Assembly: GCA_029945495.1 (NCBI GenBank)
Contig: JAQSCR010000621.1
Coordinates: forward strand, 1 to 7,339
Direction of reading: 5' to 3'
DNA: 7,339 nt
Source: Pseudolabrys sp.
GTDB lineage: Bacteria; Pseudomonadota; Alphaproteobacteria; Rhizobiales; Xanthobacteraceae
The position numbers were made by a program, and so were the translations under genes. Positions 6,729-7,339 of the stretch are shown here, piece by piece. Within the stretch, counting starts at the first letter, position 1; every line of letters starts with the position of its first letter. The notes under the pieces are model-generated. The model saw only the letters and a program-made list of their open reading frames with translations, was not told the DNA's origin and ran no database searches.

Positions 6729-7217
6729 ATGAGCGGCGATCATAACCATCCGCACGATCACTCCCACGAAAAGTGGAAGCACGACGGCGTCAAGGTGATC
6801 CCGGGCAACTCGCTCGATCCCAACACGGCGTCGACGCCGGGCATGGACCGCAAGGCGGCGATCAATTTTGCCCGCGCCGGCGCGCAGAAACTGTGGGCCG
6901 GCACCGTCGCCATCCATCCCAACGCCAAGACCGGCGCGCACCATCATGGCGCGCTGGAGAGCGTGATCTATGTCGTGCGCGGCCGCGCGCGCATGCGCTG
7001 GGGCGAGCATCTCGAATTCACCGCCGAGGCCGGGCCCGGCGATTTCATCTTCATTCCGCCTTACGTGCCGCACCAGGAAATCAACGCCAGCCGCGACGAA
7101 GTGCTGGAATGCGTGCTGGTGCGCTCGGACAACGAGGCCGTCGTGGTCAATCTCGACATCGAGCCCGTCGAAAAGCCGGAAAACGTCGCCTGGATCGATC
7201 CGATCCATAAGGCTTAA
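6729..7217 (+). CDS. Cupin-domain protein with histidine-rich N-terminus
   Basis: The 162-residue product is a small single-domain cupin, probably cytosolic and metal-binding; no substrate can be named. Cupin motif 1 is seen at GAHHHGALESVIYVVRG (69-85), giving His71, His73 and Glu77 as likely metal ligands. Motif 2 is GPGDFIFIPPYVPHQEIN (102-119), giving His115 as the fourth ligand and Asn119 at the usual end of the motif. The intact ligand set argues for a bound metal such as Fe, Mn, Ni or Zn. Ahead of the barrel, residues 4-13 read DHNHPHDHSH, with His at every second position from 5 to 13 and another at 18. The segment NTASTPGMDRKAAINFARAG (32-51) precedes the barrel, and the tail is acidic (DIEPVEKPENVAWIDPIH). 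There is no signal peptide. It follows the membrane protein by 32 bases and has a good ribosome binding site. Family-level function (dioxygenase, isomerase, storage or sensor) is open. Confidence 0.92.
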   Translation: MSGDHNHPHDHSHEKWKHDGVKVIPGNSLDPNTASTPGMDRKAAINFARAGAQKLWAGTVAIHPNAKTGAHHHGALESVIYVVRGRARMRWGEHLEFTAEAGPGDFIFIPPYVPHQEINASRDEVLECVLVRSDNEAVVVNLDIEPVEKPENVAWIDPIHKA

Positions 7218-7249
7218 GGCTGCCTTATAGCGGGCCGCGAGCCCTTGAT

Positions 7250-7327
7250 CCGTCACCCTGAGGTGCGAGCCATAAGCGCGTTCACGCGCGTCTCCGACGC
7301 GCTTCGGCGAGCCTCGAAGGGCGACGG
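7250..7327. repeat. Palindromic intergenic repeat element downstream of the cupin gene
   Basis: The outer arms are imperfect inverted repeats: CCGTCACCCTGAGG-TGCGAGCC from 7250 mirrors the reverse complement of GGCGAGCCTCGAAGGGCGACGG ending at 7327. Inside, AAGCGCGT (7274-7281) and ACGCGCTT (7297-7304) form a perfect eight-pair stem, and the spacer holds the self-complementary ACGCGCGT (7284-7291). The sequence style (CACCCTGAGGTGCGAGC ... GCGAGCCTCGAAGGGCGA) is one I recognise as a dispersed intergenic repeat in Bradyrhizobium and Rhodopseudomonas-type genomes. It begins 33 bases after the cupin stop. It could end transcription, stabilise the 3' end of the message, or be a passive miniature mobile repeat. 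Its full extent may reach past the window edge. Confidence 0.65.
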
Positions 7328-7339
7328 CCGAGGTGTCAC

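Noticed and set aside
7215..7227. TAAGG-CTG-CCTTA hairpin over the cupin stop codon as a terminator
   Set aside because: A five-pair A/T-containing stem with a three-base loop and no T tract; the palindromic repeat downstream is the stronger structure.
1..7339. CRISPR array, tRNA or rRNA gene, transposase or phage gene
   Set aside because: No regularly spaced direct repeats, no tRNA-like or rRNA-like stretch, and no mobile-element protein motifs were found by reading; nearly all bases are accounted for by housekeeping genes.

Overview
The window looks like ordinary core chromosome from a GC-rich alphaproteobacterium, most likely a member of the Hyphomicrobiales (Rhizobiales) close to Bradyrhizobium, Rhodopseudomonas or their Xanthobacteraceae relatives. 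This rests on the character of the PyrG, TpiA, PpiD and TrpE proteins, on the tpiA-secG-pyrG order, and on a palindromic intergenic repeat at the right edge of a kind I associate with these genomes. The assignment comes from recognition, not from a search.

Left half, minus strand, read right to left: tpiA (triosephosphate isomerase), secG (Sec translocon subunit), then the first 396 codons of pyrG (CTP synthase), which runs off the left edge. Gaps of 154 and 209 bases separate the three genes. A good intrinsic terminator follows secG, so pyrG probably has its own promoter although the genes are collinear.

Right half, plus strand: a 106-base divergent promoter region separates tpiA from a ppiD-like membrane-anchored periplasmic chaperone with a degenerate parvulin domain. 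trpE (anthranilate synthase component I) follows only 13 bases after ppiD. Next come a small four-helix membrane protein of unknown function and a cupin with a histidine-rich N-terminus. The window ends in a roughly 78-base palindromic repeat. No trpG is present within the window.

The genes cover central carbon metabolism (tpiA), nucleotide and tryptophan synthesis (pyrG, trpE) and envelope protein export and folding (secG, ppiD). There is no phage, transposase, CRISPR array, tRNA or rRNA that I can see, and no gap without a gene exceeds about 210 bases. I did not find a convincing new multi-gene system. The least explained part is the membrane protein plus His-rich cupin pair with the repeat, about 6280-7327.
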